A stretch of 64,000 nucleotides of DNA from Leucaena leucocephala (lineage: Eukaryota > Streptophyta > Magnoliopsida > Fabales > Fabaceae), in NCBI GenBank assembly GCA_037074615.1, contig CM073538.1, positions 21,601,068 through 21,665,067 of the forward strand. The letters run 5' to 3'. The notes under the pieces were generated by a model that was not told the DNA's origin, did no database searches, and saw only the letters and a program-made list of their open reading frames with translations. Position numbers and translations under genes: made by a program. This document shows, in pieces, positions 23,730 to 37,280 of this stretch. Position 1 is the stretch's first letter. Each line of letters starts with the position of its first letter.

Positions 23730-26700
23730 TTTCTGTGGGTGAAGAACGCAGGAACAGTAGAAAATGGGAAAGAGAGGACAAAATGAAAAAAAAAAACAAA
23801 AACAATTGGGGAAAGTCAAAGGGAAAGGCGGCCTTTCCAACTATTATTTATTTAAATTTTTAATTTTTTGATTGGATGGGTGGGTTTGACCTTTCTCTAC
23901 TTGGGGAGGTATGACCAGAGGCGTTTGGCTGTAAGCTGTTAGAGTGAGGGCCCACCACTGACGGGGTAACTCACTCTCTGTTCTGGTCAATCCATGATTT
24001 TGGGCATCCACACCACGAATATATAATTCCAAATCGGGGCATATTAATTAAATTAAAAAGGTTCTTTATCTGGACTCATGAATTATATAATAGCTGAATA
24101 ATACTAAGTGTTTGAATTTAGAGTTGTAATGAATTAATATTTAATTTTTTATTAAAAAATATCTATATTAATACTCAATATTATTTTAAATAAAATTATT
24201 TCTAAAAAAATATACCCAGCTTATAATTAGTATAAAAAACTAAATATTTGAATTTCCCCCCAGTCTCTGGAATACTTTGACAATTTGAGGCGGTATTTAG
24301 TTCATTTATAACAAGTTTATTTTTTAAATAGTTACTCTAAAAATAATACTTTAAAAAAATTAATCATTGAATTCTTTTAATTTTAGCTAAAATCCGGCTC
24401 CTAATTCTATCAACAAAGAAAAAAATTATTTTTATTTTTTTAATATAATTGTTTTAAAAAAAAAAGAGCGTACAAGACAAATAATCAAACTGAAGTCATA
24501 AGCCCAAAAAGCAAAGGCAAAGACCCAAACGCTAGAGATATAACCACAAAACAAAAATTTAACCATTGCCTTTCCCATCCCTTGGTTAAAAAAGAATGAA
24601 TAAAATTTCACTTAATTTTAAAATTTAACTCAATATAATTCACTCATCAATTCGACTAAAATTTATTATTAAAAATTTGATTCATTGTAGCTCAATTTCT
24701 GTAACTTTAATAGTTTAAAATGTTTGTCTCTATCTTTCTAAAAAAACTATAAAAATTAAAAAAAATATATATAATTAAGTCAAAACTATTAAGAGGAAAT
24801 GATCAACTTTTTCTAATATTTTGAATTACTAAAAATTACTGAAAATAGGAAAAACGAACAAGACATCAAAGAATTTAGGAAAATACTTTAAAAAACGATT
24901 ATATAATTTTAAAATAACAAAAGATATTAAAATATTAAAATTTCAGTAAATATGTTTACAAAATAATAAATATAAAGAGTATATTTGAGAGACAAAAAAA
25001 GCAAATAATTCATAATATATAATTATAAAAATTTGAATTATATAGGAAGTTATATTGTCTTGTATTTTATATATATCACTCATTTCTCCAAATATATCGG
25101 TACAATTCTATTTATATTTTTCTTATTACATTCAGCAATTGTGAGCAGCTAATCGATTGAGTATTTCATGTTCTATTGTTTTATCCACAAAAGCCTGGTC
25201 AGAAATTGTGGAGTGTCATGTTTCATAAATGACGACCACCAAAAAAAAAACAAGTCCTCCAAAATTTAATAACATTTCACCAAAATGCAAAATATATTAT
25301 ACTATTATTTAATTGATTACAAAATCATAGACCACTTGGATTCAGGAACAAATATTTCAAGGTTCAGAATGACTAAATCTAGACAATATGGCGGCCGATA
25401 TATATGCCGGCACATTAATTACTGATTAACTTGAAAACGACACACCGTTTGGGAGATTAGTGAATTACTATAATCCCTTATTCCAAAGGGAATATAATAT
25501 GATACAAATTAGTTGTCTGTCCAATCACATTATTTTATCTATCACTAATTAATTTCCTTTTCTGCTCTCATTTTCATTCCTCTCTCTTCTTACCCAATAA
25601 CTCATCAACACAAAAACCTGAACGCTCTCCTCTCCATACATTTTTTATTGTTGGTAGCTCATGTCTTTATGATGACAGATTTGACTGGTCAACTTGCAAG
25701 ATTTGCATATTAAATATATGGAGATTTCAAAGAAAATGATAAGAATGAAATCAATGCATGAAAATATGTATAATGACACTGAACAAGTCAAATGAAATGT
25801 TGTTGGTGAAGAATAAAGTAGTAGTAGATAAGAAATTTGGCACAAAGCTATATAAGAACCGGATAATAAGTATGTACTCTTGAATCGATAAACAGAAAAC
25901 GACATACTATCAATTTATTAATTTTTAGAAACTTATTCACTGTGTATAATTGATTAATATATATAATAAATAGCTTTAGATTTTGAATTTTTGTTTGCCA
26001 AAATATGAGAATAAGCAGACCATTCTATACAAATATAAATTAACGTACGTTAAAATATGAAGTGTGAGTGAACTTTATTTGAATTGGGAAAAAAATATTA
26101 TGTCAGGTAGCATCGAGTAGTGGAATTCTCCACCTTTTTGGTATACACGTAATTATCGAATCACTAACTTATTTTCAAATTTCATATAATATACACGTAA
26201 ACATGTTGAATTTTACTATTAATTATATTCTGTGTCTACGTCTTTCTTTACAAATATTTGTTTACAAGAAGCTCAACACTACAGAAGATCTTCGAACCTG
26301 AAATATATAGTGCATTGTGTTTGTTTTCGTTCCACTCCACGAACTAGATGTACCCATATTTCGTAGTTCTTGTTCTCCCTTAATTAAAATGCAAATCAAT
26401 TCTTCCTTATCTTTAATTAATAAAAGGTTGAATGAATACGATTAAGAAAAAATTGCAACGTGGATCCCATTTCATGCGACTTTCCCTATTTTATCGGATA
26501 AAGAAATGGATGAAAGATCAAAATTTTCCATGACTTGGTTTGTAAGAATTCATCTGTTTGAATTTGTTTGATCTTCACATTCACGATCCCCTACAGGACC
26601 TACAAGAATCTCTCCTGGTTTGTTTTCTTCTTATTATAATATTGTTCGGCTGCTAAGGAAATCCAGAATCAGCAACTTGGCCTGGGCCTAAGGGAAGAAG

Positions 26701-27174
26701 AAGAAAAAAAAAACGAACGAAAAAACAAACAGATAAGATGCTTCGGGCTTACACATAACAAGACAACCTAATCAATCTTGTCGGATCCTATTTTTCACAT
26801 GAAACGGACCAACTACAACGTTCAATTCTCTTCCACAAGCAACCCCACGAGACTTTTCGAGACCAGTTTCACAGGATAATTCGATGTCTGAAGACGAACC
26901 CAGACACCTCAGTTTTGGAACCATTATTCCCCAAAGTCATAACCCTAAACTCAACCCATTCACATTTGCATCATAAGGCACCCAAAAAAACGCCATCACA
27001 TTGCTTTGGATTCTTGTACTCTTCTTCCACCTCCACTGACCATTTCTGTCGTTGAAAATCACCCTCTCATATGCATCTCAGAAGAGTACTTAATTGAAAT
27101 GTACAGGCTCACAGTATTTGACCATTTTTATGAAATATTGGAAACAGGGATAAGTCTCAAAGAAACGGTAAATT

Positions 27175-27260
27175 GCTGGCAGGCCCTGTGATATAGAGAT
27201 TATAGGTTCAAATTATGAAAACAGTTTATCTACTTGTGGGAGTAACGGTACATATATCTA
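27175..27260 (+). repeat. Decayed Au-like SINE
   Basis: GGCAGGCCCTGTGATATAGA, then a B-box-like ATAGGTTCAAATT, GAAAACAGTTTATCTACTTG and GGGAGTAACGGTACATATA follow the order of plant Au SINEs (B box, GAAACAGCC-type block, GGTAAGGCTGCGTACA-type block). Diverged; recognised from memory of the family. Confidence 0.4.
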
Positions 27261-30200
27261 TCTCTCTCTCTATTTCTTGGTGAAAGTCCCATGCATTGGC
27301 CCCGCTTATGAAATATTGGGAATAACATAAGCGATGGAAATTGAATGTGTTTTTGGAGGTATGCGTTTGTCATCGATAATGGAGTTGGTCGATCGGATCT
27401 AAGTTCGTTTGTATGTGAAACGAGCAAGACGTGTGACGAGAGAGGCAAGTGAAAGCGACTTTGATTTGGAACCCTACTTCGTTCGTACAATTCTGATATG
27501 AAATAAAAGTCTCTGGTGATATTAGGGCATTTAATGGCTTTAAATTCAAAAATGGATTGCTGAGAGGGGAATTGATGAAGAAGAATTTGAGGTGAGAGTT
27601 AATTGCCCTTGACCTGCTTCCAAAGTAACCTCATATTCACTCTTGCCTTACCCTCTTCTGACTCAGCAACAACAACCACCATTAATACGGACATATATTC
27701 ACTTATTAACAGAAGCCGATAAACTCCATAAAATTTGTCCCAAGTCTACATTTTTGTGGTATAGACTCATCAGGGAAGATGATGATATGATTGATGAGTA
27801 AGCAAAAAACAAAATTTTGATGATTTAATGATAAATTTGTCCGTGATGATATTATCTAGTAGATTAGATATGCCGTGAATCGTCTTGAAAGAGAGGGGTG
27901 CTTCTGGGAATGCGGACATGGGCGGTGCATATGGTTGTTGTTAGATTGAGTTGATATTACTAAACATATAGATATGAATATAATTGCATGAAATTTGAAA
28001 GATGAGTTGTATTATTCATGACAATAAATTTATCATTAGATATATATATATAGATTATATCAAATAAATCAAAATATGTGTGTGTGACATAAAAAGTTAT
28101 ATTATGAGCAATATATATTAATGCATTAGAAACGCGCGCGTTTAAATTTATTTGTTAGGAATCATATATTTTATTTATTTTGGCCAGTTGCTGGTTTTTT
28201 AAATTAAAGAAGTTTTAAGTTTGTTAAATTTCTTAAAAACTAGTTTAAGAATGTGTTTTTATGACTTTTTTTATTTATCAATATTTTTTATTTTTGCCAA
28301 ATATATATAATTTATTTTTTAAAATCAAATATATAAAATTCCTACTGTTTCACTAAAAGCATGCGCGCTAACACTCATCTTATGTATGCAAGATTAATAA
28401 AAATAATTGTTTTTAGATAACAAAAATACTTTCTATTTTTAATGAAATATAATAAGAGGAGTATAATAGATAATATATATTTTTATATCCAGTAAAAATA
28501 ATCAATTGGGATTTAGGTTTTATCCCTATCCAATCCTGGTGCAAGAGCATATATATGAGCATCTAGATAACAACGTAATATCTAGCATCTAGTTATGCCC
28601 CCCGTAACTTTTTTCTAAAAATGAGGTGTAAATATTGATTTAAATAAGGGTTAAGTTTAATCCATTACCATGAAATATTTTTTAAGACTTATAATACTAA
28701 ATTAATTTTTGGTGCATTTAGCACTCTACTATATTTTTCTAATTGCACATAGTATTTTGAAGTAATTTTTATAGCAATTTTATTTTTAAAATATTTTCAT
28801 TCAAAAATACTTTAAATGTATCAAAATTTATTTAAGAATACTTAGTACAGCTAAAAAATATTTGAAATTATTTGATGTACAAAAAAATATTAATACTATG
28901 TGCAACTAGAAAAACACTCTAATTTGCTAGATATTATACTTAACCTTTTAAACAACTGCAAATTAAAAAATCTTGGTTGTAAATAATACATTTAAATTTT
29001 AAATGGAACTCTAATTTGTAGCTGAAATTTCTTCTCAGAATTGTCTAGATGAATATTTGGATTCGAAATAGATTTTTTTTATTAAAGATTAAAATGTTGC
29101 TTCAAAGCATTTTACTCAAAGTAAATAGAGGTAGGTAAAACTCATAATGAGACTTCACCTTCCCTCTCATTATTGTCCATTCTGGTGACGCGACGAATCG
29201 ATCCACATGCGTGCTCTTCACAATCCCTCAGACTCACTCCAAATCCTAATTACGCAATTTTTTCCATCCCCAAGTTTTGAAACCCTGTCGTGAATATTAT
29301 GTTATTATTACCTTAATTACCTTAGTCATTCACATCATTAACTTAAGGAACCACCTTCATTAACGTAGCTAGAGGTTTCCCAATGATTTGTGTAAAGTTT
29401 CTAGAATTATCGAGTGGTTATCATGAACAGGATATTTTCCGTGCTTTTAGGTTAGTTTAGCTTGAGCTGGCAGACATCTTCATATGACAAGTGAGTCGTC
29501 CCAGTAAATGTTTTTTTATAATATATGTGGCGCCGTCTGAATGGACCAAGTGGCTTCTAATAATTTAGAAGGTCATTAGTCATAAAAATTAGTCATTTCC
29601 ATGGCTGTCACTGGGACGACCTTCATGTTTTATTTTGGCGACTCGGGTCCCTCTCTCTCTGAAAAATAACACATTACGAATAAGTACTGATATTTTATGT
29701 TGATAATTACTGATGACGTTTATACCTGTATATTAGTCATTATTGGGCTTTCAATTACCATCAGAAAGCACTGTTTTCACCTTTTTGACTATGAGTTCGT
29801 CATGCATCCCTCCATATGACTCCATCATCCTGGGACTTTAATGTCATTTTTTGACCCTGAGATCCTCTCATCCACCATCATAAGAAAATAAGAAATTATT
29901 TTGTGATGAAATTTTTTCAAGAACTAAATAGGATTAAGTATCTAAAGTTTTTTATTTTTTTTTCAGAAATACTCAATATTTTAAATTAATATTTAATATA
30001 AACAATAGGTTAAAATATTTTTTGTTGTAATTTTATTTTTAATTTTTTTATTAATGACAAGCACCCTCAACTTAAAATACTTAATGTTATTAAAAAATAT
30101 TTTAGAGTATTAACTGTGAAAAAATATTTTAAGATGCTACTTAATTTTTTTTTTCAAATGATGAAATTATTAATTATTGGTGAAGTTATGTAATAACGCT

Positions 30201-33200
30201 AGCTCATGGTTAATGTACGACAATATTCAGGTAAAAAAATAAGTGCTAATATACACACACATGCGTAGAGGTATTAATTAATATATATATATATATATAT
30301 ATTTGAATTATTTGCTTGCTTGCTAATAATTTTGCTGATGGTGAGTACCCAGAGATCTTCGATACGACATTGGATCTGACTGCTTACATAAAACAGGACA
30401 AATTTCAGGATCAAAAAGGTGAAAAGAACTCGTCTTCAATATTTATCAAATGAAGCTTTGCAATTTGGGTTAAAAGGGGCCTTTCATCCTCAATCAGTTC
30501 CCATGCTTTTGTCCCATACTTCATAATAATAATTTTGAAGGGCCCCCACCCCCGCGACTAATTTACATCATAAAATGACCCTGCAGAATATTTATTTTAT
30601 TGAAATTAAATATCTATTGAATTACATTGTCTCATTTTGTTGGTATTTTCAAATGATTAATAAATTCTATTCTTTTTGATGATTTCGTCTAATTAAATCT
30701 ATATGATTATCTAACATAGAGTTAATTTAATGATATAAGATTATATTATATTCTTCTAGATTTTGAATTTAATTCTTATAAGAGATACTTATATTAGGAG
30801 AAATAGTTTTAAATTTTAAAAATAGATATTTAATAATAAGATTTAGTAAATAATATAAAAAAAATGATGTTATCATTAACTATACGCATACACGGTGCCA
30901 TTAAGCTGCCTGTCCATTTTTGGCCAAACATAAACCTGCCGATCAAATGTTGGCATTTAAGAAGGTTATAATTAAATTTAAAAAAAATATATAACAATCA
31001 ATTAATAATCAACGAGCCCTTTGTGAATTATTATAATCTAGTCTAATTTTTAGTAATATTAATATTTATTACGTTATATAATTTTGACGATTAACCAATT
31101 TATATATTTTTTTTTAATTTTACCAAAATTGATATGTATATGTAGTACGGATTAATGTCAAATCCACATCACTAAATAATTATTGATGAAGCTGAATTCA
31201 TGTGTGGACGTGGCATTCAAATAGAAGCAAAGGAGGTGGGCGTACAGACAATGGTTTTCCAGTATGAGCTAGCAACATCGCATTGGTTCATTTTATTTTC
31301 AATCAAAATCCCAAATTCGTATATTATTCTGACATTATGTTCTTAGGCTTTTTTTAGCCACAATTTTTTTTTAAAAATAATATAAATTAAAGAAGACCCC
31401 ATAAAGTATATAAATCACTCATTCAGAAGGACGATTGATTATATACGCGTTCACATATATATATATACATATATATATAGTTATTATTTAATTATTTTAG
31501 AAAAAATCAATCAATCAAGTGTGTCGGGTGAAGGAGATTTAATCCTAAAGGTTGATGCAATTTGATCCATACGTTTAAGAATAATAATAGATTTGATCCA
31601 CGCGTTTAAACCACTTCTTAGAATTTAGAACCCCACGACTCTCTTTTCTTTCTTCGTTTTTGTTTTTATAGGGTTCATGCGCATGCCGGCATTTATTTTA
31701 AGTCATTGCGAAGTAATGTAAATGAGTATATTAAAGTTCATATTAGATATTCAAACTTAATTACCCTTAACAGAAATGATTGCAAATTAATGTGAATGAT
31801 TAAAGCATATATATTATTTTAGATTCCATATGGAGGAGTAGTAGTTAATTACAAAAAACAACGTGGCAATTAGTAAATTTAAGTAAACTCATAACAGTAA
31901 GTAAACTCAAATCGTGAAATTGTAAGGATTTATTTTTATTAATAGGTAGCTATAAAAATCTACAATCAAAATGCAAAAAAGTAACAATAATTTAGTTTAA
32001 ATATACTTCAAATCCAAATAATTGAAATTAAATCTATCAACATTCATAATTTATCATATCCAACAATGAATTTTTTTAATGAAGTTCATATATAAAATTA
32101 TTAAACATAATTAAATTTAAAAAGTCTGTAAGAGTTTAAAAATGAGTTTAAATGATTATATAAGTAAGAAATGCAAAACTGATAAATACAGTAAATAAAC
32201 TCATAAGTTTAACTGAATTTGTAGTTAACATAATTTTATAAATTAAAGATACAAAAATGACAACACGTGAGTAAATTAAAAAACAAAAACAAAGGTTTCA
32301 TATATATGGAAAACATTTAACACAGACATGTCGGCGATATATCTTTCCAGCAATTGTGGCTGTAACTATCATTTTTAAAAAAATATGTTACACTTTTTTT
32401 TGGTTAAAGGGAGTGGGAATTTCAACTTTAAAAGGTGGTGCGTTAGTTCGCCGAACGATCATATAATTAAAAAGGAAGCTGAGGTCACGTTGCAGCAAGG
32501 ATCATTGTTAATTACTAATAATTGCCTTCCTTTCTAGTTTAGACATTTCAAAAAGAAAAAAAGAAAATTAAAATGCCACTATTAACCGGAATTACATTTT
32601 AAGATTTGTTTAGTCTTAATTAAACGAAGAGATAATCACTCTTGAAATAATGTGATTTATTTATATATCTCTTTCAAGTAATCTAGATAATGCGAGATGA
32701 TAATTCGAGTACGGTGAATTAATTTGCATATGAGCTCAGGGACGTACAAGAAAATTAGTATACATAGAGGCGGCTTGTTTTACTTTTGGTTAATTATTTA
32801 ATATATAAATGATTTGATTTGTTCGGCAGAAGAAATATTTGTGTTAATTAATTGGTTTAAACTTTAGTAAACTATATTGGGTTGTTGTGAACAAGAACGA
32901 AATCTTTAAAGCATTATGATTTTTTGATAAAAAAATTGTAAAGAATTAATTAGTTGATCATGAATGGATGAGTATGTAATACACTCCCTCTTTGCTTCTA
33001 TTTAATTTTCTTTTAGAATTTTTTTATTTACTTATAAATTTTTAAGAGTTCAAGTTAACATTAACTATTATATATTTTTTAAGTAGTCAAATAAAATAAG
33101 GACATATCTTGAAAACTTTTTAAAAAATTATAAAATATTAATTGTAATTTTTTATTAATTGTGTGAGGTGGCTTTGTTGTTAATATTTTTATGAGCATTA

Positions 33201-35059
33201 ATTAGTTTATTATTATTACTTTATCACTAAAAAAATATGGCACAACCCTGGACCGTATAACCTTTACCTTAGTGGAAATAAACCTACTTCCTCGGTCAAG
33301 AATGCAAAGAACATGCAATAAGTTTGTTACAACATATGTTTAAAACGATTTCATGCCCTCCAGCTTTTTAGGTCTGAATATTAGACCATTAGTTTATTTA
33401 TAAAAGTATTATTAAGAAAATAAGCAAGATAATCACACGTGCACGCACGTGAGGGGGCAAAACCCTGAAGCTCGTTTCGGCCACCAAAAAATATCTGAGT
33501 TCCAAGGGATTAGACAATTCCCATACGAGGACGAAACTCAATTAATGCTAATCATGGTTGATACGCAAGAATAATCCTTTAATAACATATTTTAACATAA
33601 TATTATTCACTACGTATTTTATATAATCTTGCATAATCAATCATAAATAAAAAGCATATCTATCCGAAGAAATAACGTAAGACGAATTATAATGTTTTGT
33701 GAATGATGATTTTTTTTTCCATTCGTATATAACATGTACAATTCGAGGCGTCATTATATAAACACTTCTTTTAATAAAAAATTAAATATTAATTTATTAT
33801 ATTATAAATGTCAAATTCTTTCTACTAAATGAAACGTTGTTGGTAAATACATATGATGTTGTTTGTAAGAGGATAGCCTCTCATGAATGTCTCCCTTAAC
33901 CTACCACTCACATCAGCAACTATACCTACCAGAGAGGGCTATAAAGAACACTCACTTTTTCCTCTTCCTCTGTATTTTCTAATCTACGAAGGAGCTATCT
34001 GTTGTACCCACGAACCAAACAGCTTGAAAAGAAAACTCCATTTTAGGCTAAACTAAAGCAGAAATGTAATACAAGGTTGACACGTGTTGTTGTCCACCAG
34101 GTCGAGTTTGATTCCATTGTTCACGCATGAAGAGTCAAAAGATGGCTGAGATAGAACGCAATATCAGATTTCTCTGACAATTTATAATGTTTTGAATCAT
34201 CCCACTACTGCACAGCAGGTCCATTGTAAACCACTGTCATTTGATCTAGCGGCTTATTTGATTACACGTGTCAACTTGGGCTACGTTTAATTAAACTGGC
34301 TTTGTGTTATTAGTGGGGTGGATTTTGGCGGCTTCCACTCTGCAAGGCATCAAAATACTTAAAAGGATTATCACACTAACCGCGTCCTAATATTTTACCC
34401 ATTGTTTTTCCGTTAGTGCGGTGAACTTTTGTTGGAGTTTGCCATTAATTTAATCAGATATTTTTCATTTTAAACGTTTACCGAGTTCACAAAATAGACA
34501 GGAAATACGCGGATTAATTTCATTAGCATTTCTTTGGGGAGAAAAATGAGTTTCGTGTTCATATTAAATGAATATATTTTTTTTATCAATGTCATAATCA
34601 CTTATATAGGTTGTATAAAAGCAAAATAACTTGTTATTCTTTCATAATCAATTCATTTAATATTTATATATAGAAAGGTGTTATTCTTTCAATGAACTGT
34701 TTCTTTTTAGAGATGGCCCGGTGCTTTCTTAAAATTTTAAATATACATAGGTACTATTTACACAAGGCGAGGGAGACCTCTTCAAGACGTTATATAAAGT
34801 AAACAACAAAAGAATCTCAATTTCCCTTTTTTTTAAATCATTCATGCAATATTATTTATTTCAAAATACATAATTTATACTAATTCTTAAATTTTTTAGG
34901 CGAAAAAAATTCTTCACACATATATAATTATAACAAGTTTCTAAAAAATTCTACCCTCATAAGGTCCTTAACATATTATCTACTTAACTAATTTGAATAA
35001 ATTAAAAGAGTTATACAAATTATTTTAATTAAAATAAATGCCATCTCATCTCCCTAAAA

Positions 35060-35150
35060 TATATTATATCAAGTTATATATCAATTTATAAATTATATAA
35101 ATTAGTTTTAAAAAATGATAAATATAAAACATAAAGTTGACTTATATGTA
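35060..35150 (-). repeat. AT-rich MITE-like repeat, second copy
   Basis: Reverse complement resembles 19240-19345. Weak evidence because both are nearly pure A and T. Confidence 0.3.
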
Positions 35151-35700
35151 AATTAAAACTAACCCCCTACATATTTTATACTCTAAATATTTTAGCAATA
35201 GACGGATGAGATCTAGAAAGAAGTGAATAAAAAAATTCTCCAATAAGTTGGGATGGAGATAGATGAAGGGGGTTTAGGGAGAACATTTGGAAGAAGAATT
35301 TTAGGGGAAGGGGAAATTAGCAAATTATAAAGCAAAGGATCAAGAGAAGTGAGAAATATGAGAGATGAAGAGAGGACACGTGAGGGAGGAGTGGGGGAAA
35401 ACATTTTGGGTACGTAACAAGACGTAGGGGGTTAAGTGAATTAAGGGTGGGCCAAAGTTAATTACTGTAGAACTACATTGAAACAACTTGGTTTATCATA
35501 CACCAATAATTCGATGAGTTGGCATTACGATGGGTGCATTTTGTATACCCCACCCACATAGCCCTCGAAAGCAACTTCTAGGAATTCAATCATCACTTAT
35601 TCATGTAGTCTCAATATTGTCCATGCAATATCACACATACACATGTCTATCCCATTTCCATGCATCACCCCTCCCCACCAGCCGCCCCCCCAACCTCCCC

Positions 35701-35709
35701 TATATATAT
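35701..35709 (+). promoter_or_regulatory. TATA box of the first SWEET gene
   Basis: TATATATAT lies 158-166 bases upstream of the SWEET ATG, in a C/T-rich context followed by a GA-rich leader (AGAGAGAGAGATA at 35746). This predicts transcription start near 35735. Confidence 0.5.
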
Positions 35710-35866
35710 CCATCTCATCTCTCTTATGTTTCATTCAGTCCCATAGAGAGAGAGAGATAATAGAGAGAATTAACTTGAAAAACCTTCCTTCTCCTACGGA
35801 ATTCTGATTCCTATATCAGAGATCACCGAGAGAGAAAAGGTTTTTTCTTCTTGTACTCCAAAGGCC

Positions 35867-37280
35867 ATGGCTCATCACGGTCCTTTAGTTTTGGTGTTCG
35901 GGCTTCTTGGTAACATTGCTTCCTTCTTGTGCTTCCTAGCGCCAGTGTAAGTATATTTGTTTCGTTTGCATACATAAGAGTATTGTTTTGTTTTTGTGGG
36001 AGACAATAATGAATTAACGTTGGCGTGTGTCGCAGGCCGACATTTTATAGAGTATATAAGAAGAAGACGACGGAAGGTTTTCAATCGTTGCCATATATAG
36101 CAGCTTTGTTCAGTGCAATGTTATGGCTGTTCTATGCTTATGTGAAGACGGGAGAAACTCTCCTTATCACCATCAATGCATTCGGTTGCGTGATTGAGAC
36201 CATTTACCTCGCCATTTACATCACTTACTGTCCCAAGAAAGCAAGGGTGCGTCTCTCTCTAGATCTCTCTCTCTCTCTCTGCATGTCTCTTTCTCAGTTA
36301 CCTCAGAATGAGGTTCTGATTAATATATGATTGAACTTCTGCAGATGTCCACATTAAGATTGATTCTGTTATTGAACTTTGGGGGATTTTGTGTTATTGT
36401 TCTCTTAACTCATTTACTCGCTAAAGGAGCAGCTTCTCGTGTTAAACTTCTTGGTTGGATCTGTGTGGTCTTCGCCACCAGTGTTTTTGCAGCCCCTTTA
36501 AGCATCATCGTGAGTATTATATTATATATTAATTAATTAATTATCCTGCCTTGGAATATTATTTAATTTGTTAATTTCATTCTCAGAGGGTGGTCATCAG
36601 GACAAAGAGCGTAGAGTTCTTGCCTTTCCCTCTTTCTCTTCTCCTAACAGTCAGCGCTGTTATGTGGCTCATGTATGGACTTGCCCTCAAGGACATCTAT
36701 GTCACTGTAAGTATTTAATTATTTCGATATTTCCCCAAAGTTGTGGGTTAATAATAATACAAAATTTCGAGAAAATTCGGAAAATTTCTGGAGGGTCAAA
36801 TTACTTCCTGCCTCGTTCATTTTGATTGAGTTTTGTTGTTTTCACAAAAAAAAGTCATAACATAATACTATGAATTTTGGTTTTATGCGTGGACAGCTTC
36901 CCAACGTGGTAGGGCTATCGTTTGGGATCGTACAGATGGTTCTGTATGCAATGTACAGAAAGAACAAGCCTGTGAAAGACGAGAAGCTCCCAGAACACAA
37001 AGGCGAAGTAATGAATGAGAACAAAGAGGAAGTAATTAATGACAACAAGAACAACGTCGTCAGCGAGGAGGAGAAACAACACGAAGTGGTGACCATCCAG
37101 ATAGGAGCAGATCAGAAGAAGAAAGACGAAGAAGAGAAGCAACAAGAACAAGAACAAGCTCAAAACAAACAAGATCAACAAGCAAAGGTTAACGACGTGG
37201 ACGACAAAGCCCGGCCCTCGGTGGAACCCTCCAATATTATAGAAATAACACCGCAGAAGATGGTCGCTTGCGAAGTTTGA
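35867..37280 (+). CDS. SWEET sugar transporter, clade III-like (first of two)
   Basis: Five exons (35867-35946, 36036-36246, 36345-36509, 36587-36706, 36897-37280) encode 319 residues. SWEETs are seven-span sugar uniporters built from two three-helix MtN3 repeats joined by helix 4. Seen: FGLLGNIASFLCFLAPV (helix 1), PTFYRVYKKKTTEGFQSLPY, ITINAFGCVIETIYLAIY, LGWICVVFATSVFAAPLSII, RTKSVEFLPFPLSLLLT, MWLMYGLALKDIYV and LPNVVGLSFGIVQMVLYAMY (helix 7). These motifs match clade III (SWEET9-15), whose members mainly move sucrose across the plasma membrane for phloem loading, nectar and seed filling. Clade III SWEETs usually have an intron inside the GLLG-N motif; here it is missing and exons 1 and 2 are fused. 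The cytosolic tail (residues about 214-319) is unusually charged, rich in Glu, Lys, Gln and Asn. Start is the conserved MAHHGPL. Confidence 0.95.

Larger units (their letters stand above)
24060..35200. other. 11-kb gene-poor region
   Basis: I found no gene here. The sequence is AT-rich, with TA runs near 30282-30301 and 31455-31480. Separate entries or findings cover an Au-SINE-like stretch near 27175, an inverted repeat at 29495-29620, a TATA-bearing promoter-like patch at 33935-34030 and a G-box inverted repeat at 34076-34275. Short ORFs near 25.7 and 27.3 kb are low-complexity and unsupported. Confidence 0.5.
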
